DNA of 64,000 nucleotides from Acetobacter malorum. GTDB lineage: Bacteria > Pseudomonadota > Alphaproteobacteria > Acetobacterales > Acetobacteraceae. Location: NCBI RefSeq assembly GCF_002153605.1, contig NZ_JOPG01000007.1, positions 143,667 to 207,666 on the forward strand. Reading direction: 5' to 3'. The notes below the pieces were generated by a model, which had not been told where the DNA came from, did not search any database, and was given only the letters and a program-made list of their open reading frames with translations. Shown in pieces: positions 62,523-64,000 of this stretch. Position 1 is the first letter of the stretch; each line of letters opens with the position of its first letter. Both the position numbers and the translations under genes were made by a program.

Positions 62523-63725
62523 ATGTCTGGCGGGAACGACGGAGGCCTTCATGCGGCCTCAAAAGCCATTCTCGCTTTTGCAGTGGGGACATTCGCAATC
62601 GGAACAGGCGAGTTCGCGGCCATGGGGCTTTTGCCTCAGATGGCGGACAGCCTGCATGTTACAGTGCCGCAGGCTGGCGGTGCGATTTCCGCTTACGCGC
62701 TGGGTGTTGTGGTTGGGGCTCCTCTGGTGTCCGTGCTGGGGGCCAGTTTTTCACGCCGTTCCCTGATGGTGGTGCTGATGGCGTGGTTTGCCGTGACAAA
62801 CTGCCTGAGTACCTGCGCGACATCTTTGCACATGCTTGAGCTTGCCCGCTTTATTACCGGTCTGCCGCACGGTTCCTTTATGGGGGTATCTGCTCTGGTT
62901 GCGGCGGGACTGGTGGAGCGCGGTTATCGTGGCCGGGCTGTGGGGCGCGTGTTTGCGGGCATGACCATTGCCAATATTCTCGGCGCACCGTTTGCCAGTT
63001 ACGCCGGGACCTATTTTGGATGGCGGCTGTCTTATCTGCTCATCGGTCTGATCAGCGCCATCTGCTGCGTCATGGTCCAGCTTTTTGTCCCGTATGATTC
63101 ACCCAATCGGGCACGGTCGGCTCTGGGTGAACTGGCCGCGTTTACCCGCAAGCAGGTCTGGTTTGTCATCGGCACGGTAGCTGTGGGCTGCGGTGGGATG
63201 TTCTGCGTTTACACCTATTTCTCGCTGACCTTGCAGCAGGTGACGCATGTACCCGTTTGGGCCGTGCCGCTGTTCCAGTCTCTGTGGGGAATGGGCATGT
63301 TTGTCGGTGCGTGGGTTGGCGGCATTGTCATGGACAAGAACCTGAAATGGGCCACCATTGGCGCGTTTATCTGGAATGCGGCAGCTCTGGGCATGTTTGC
63401 TCTGGTGGCGTCCAATATTCCACTGACAGCCCTTGCCGTGTTCATGCTTGGCGGCGGGATTGCACTTTCTCCCGCTATGCAGATGCGTCTGATGGATGTC
63501 GCGGCGGATGCCCAGACACTGGCAGCCTCTATGAATCACGCCGCCTTTAATATGGCCAATGCCCTCGGAGCCTGGCTGGGCGGCCTTGTGCTGGTGGCTG
63601 GGTATGGCGATGCCGCGACCGGCTGGGCCGGAATGATCCTGTCCTGCGTGGGGCTCGTCCTGTTCCTGCTCTCCCTGTGGAGTGAGAAGCGGGACGCAGG
63701 GAAAGAGGGTGCGAGGGCAGGCTAA
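62523..63725 (+). CDS. MFS transporter, AraJ-like
   Basis: A 400-residue 12-helix major facilitator. The start FAVGTFAIGTGEFAAMGLLPQMADSL is typical of the AraJ/YdhP/PbuE drug-and-sugar efflux group, and LPHGSFMGVSALVAAGLV and GRVFAGMTIANILGAPFASY match its motif C region. FNMANALGAWLGG is the conserved C-half motif. It probably exports sugars, purines or drugs by proton antiport. It stands alone, divergent from the AI-2E gene. Confidence 0.9.
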   Translation: MSGGNDGGLHAASKAILAFAVGTFAIGTGEFAAMGLLPQMADSLHVTVPQAGGAISAYALGVVVGAPLVSVLGASFSRRSLMVVLMAWFAVTNCLSTCATSLHMLELARFITGLPHGSFMGVSALVAAGLVERGYRGRAVGRVFAGMTIANILGAPFASYAGTYFGWRLSYLLIGLISAICCVMVQLFVPYDSPNRARSALGELAAFTRKQVWFVIGTVAVGCGGMFCVYTYFSLTLQQVTHVPVWAVPLFQSLWGMGMFVGAWVGGIVMDKNLKWATIGAFIWNAAALGMFALVASNIPLTALAVFMLGGGIALSPAMQMRLMDVAADAQTLAASMNHAAFNMANALGAWLGGLVLVAGYGDAATGWAGMILSCVGLVLFLLSLWSEKRDAGKEGARAG

Positions 63726-63905
63726 AAGGTCTTACATATTTAGTCCCGTGATGGGGTGGATTGATTGCCTTCCTGGATACAAATTCACCCATCAGAGCCA
63801 AGGGATAACGACGGATCTGACCGGCCTCTCGACAGCCAATCTGCAACAAATCATAGAGGCCATAAAGAACTGTTTGGTAAGTGAAAAAACAAGACCGGAC
63901 CCTTG

Positions 63906-64000
63906 TCAGAGCAGTGTAATCCCCTCCCTGTTTTTCAGCTTGTCATAAAGCAGGCCATATTTCTTTTTGTTCTTTTTCCACTTGTCCTCCAGTTCTTTCC
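63906..64000 (-). CDS. 3' end of an unidentified Lys-rich gene (partial)
   Basis: The minus strand has an open frame from the window edge to a TGA at 63906. The visible C-terminal 31 codons encode a Lys-rich, helical sequence (KELEDKWKKNKKKYGLLYD, KLKNREGITLL). The composition, unlike neighbouring genes, suggests a real but possibly acquired gene. The frame cut by the edge prevents any identification. Confidence 0.4.
   Translation of the reverse strand, partial: KELEDKWKKNKKKYGLLYDKLKNREGITLL

Overview
The window is a chromosomal segment of an alphaproteobacterium, most likely an acetic acid bacterium (Acetobacteraceae, Acetobacter-like). The evidence is a complete pqqABCDE operon, the infA-maf-RNase G-yacG order beside tRNA-Phe, a short-form HisG, an ispH-thrB-rnhA cluster and a moderately high GC content. 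Most of the window is housekeeping sequence with tight, often 4-nt-overlapping operons. No CRISPR array, rRNA or insertion sequence was seen.

Layout. 0.1-4.5 kb: a secreted protein of unknown function and the PQQ operon on the minus strand, with an intrinsic terminator between pqqA and pqqB. 4.5-8.1 kb: a cell-surface polysaccharide locus (Wzx-like flippase, ELM1-family protein with a probable CTG start, GT2). 8.1-9.6 kb: molbindin, tRNA-Ala, YggT, a 460-bp non-coding stretch and tRNA-Phe. 9.6-17 kb: yacG, a small RNase G-like protein, maf, infA, hisD, hisG and a full-length RNase E, all on the minus strand. 17.4-20.2 kb: a Tat-exported amidase and an S10 peptidase. 20.2-24.8 kb: an iron-uptake locus (TonB receptor divergent from DUF3649-like/PepSY/DUF3325 membrane proteins).

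24.8-30.4 kb is the accessory part: a phage-derived tail-fibre and lysis cassette without any capsid, terminase, portal, tail-tube or integrase gene. It holds a small fibre protein, a fibre with a C-terminal S74 autoprocessing chaperone, a short receptor-type tail protein, a CotH-family kinase-like protein, a coiled-coil membrane protein, an SleB-like cell-wall hydrolase, a holin-like protein, a Tat/lipobox lipoprotein and two tiny one-helix membrane peptides. Intrinsic-terminator-like hairpins lie before, inside and after the cassette. A 51-bp element carrying two inverted DnaA-box-like motifs occurs both next to tRNA-Phe and between the cassette and tRNA-Leu.

30.8-46.3 kb: tRNA-Leu, an NDUFA9-like reductase, gltD-gltB, pepF, an ABC1 kinase, a lipoprotein, then ispH-thrB-rnhA-hydrolase-deformylase-like. 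46.4-47.9 kb: a membrane protein gene broken by a frameshift. 48-53 kb: a MotA/MotB-like pair, an OmpA-like protein, NAD kinase and GT4 on the minus strand. 53.2-57.8 kb: TPR protein, GT9, thrS and infC, the last with an ATA start behind a strong terminator hairpin. 57.8-64 kb: a SIMPL-domain protein, a small secreted protein, a two-component system, an AI-2E family transporter, an MFS exporter, and the 3' end of an unidentified Lys-rich gene at the right edge.
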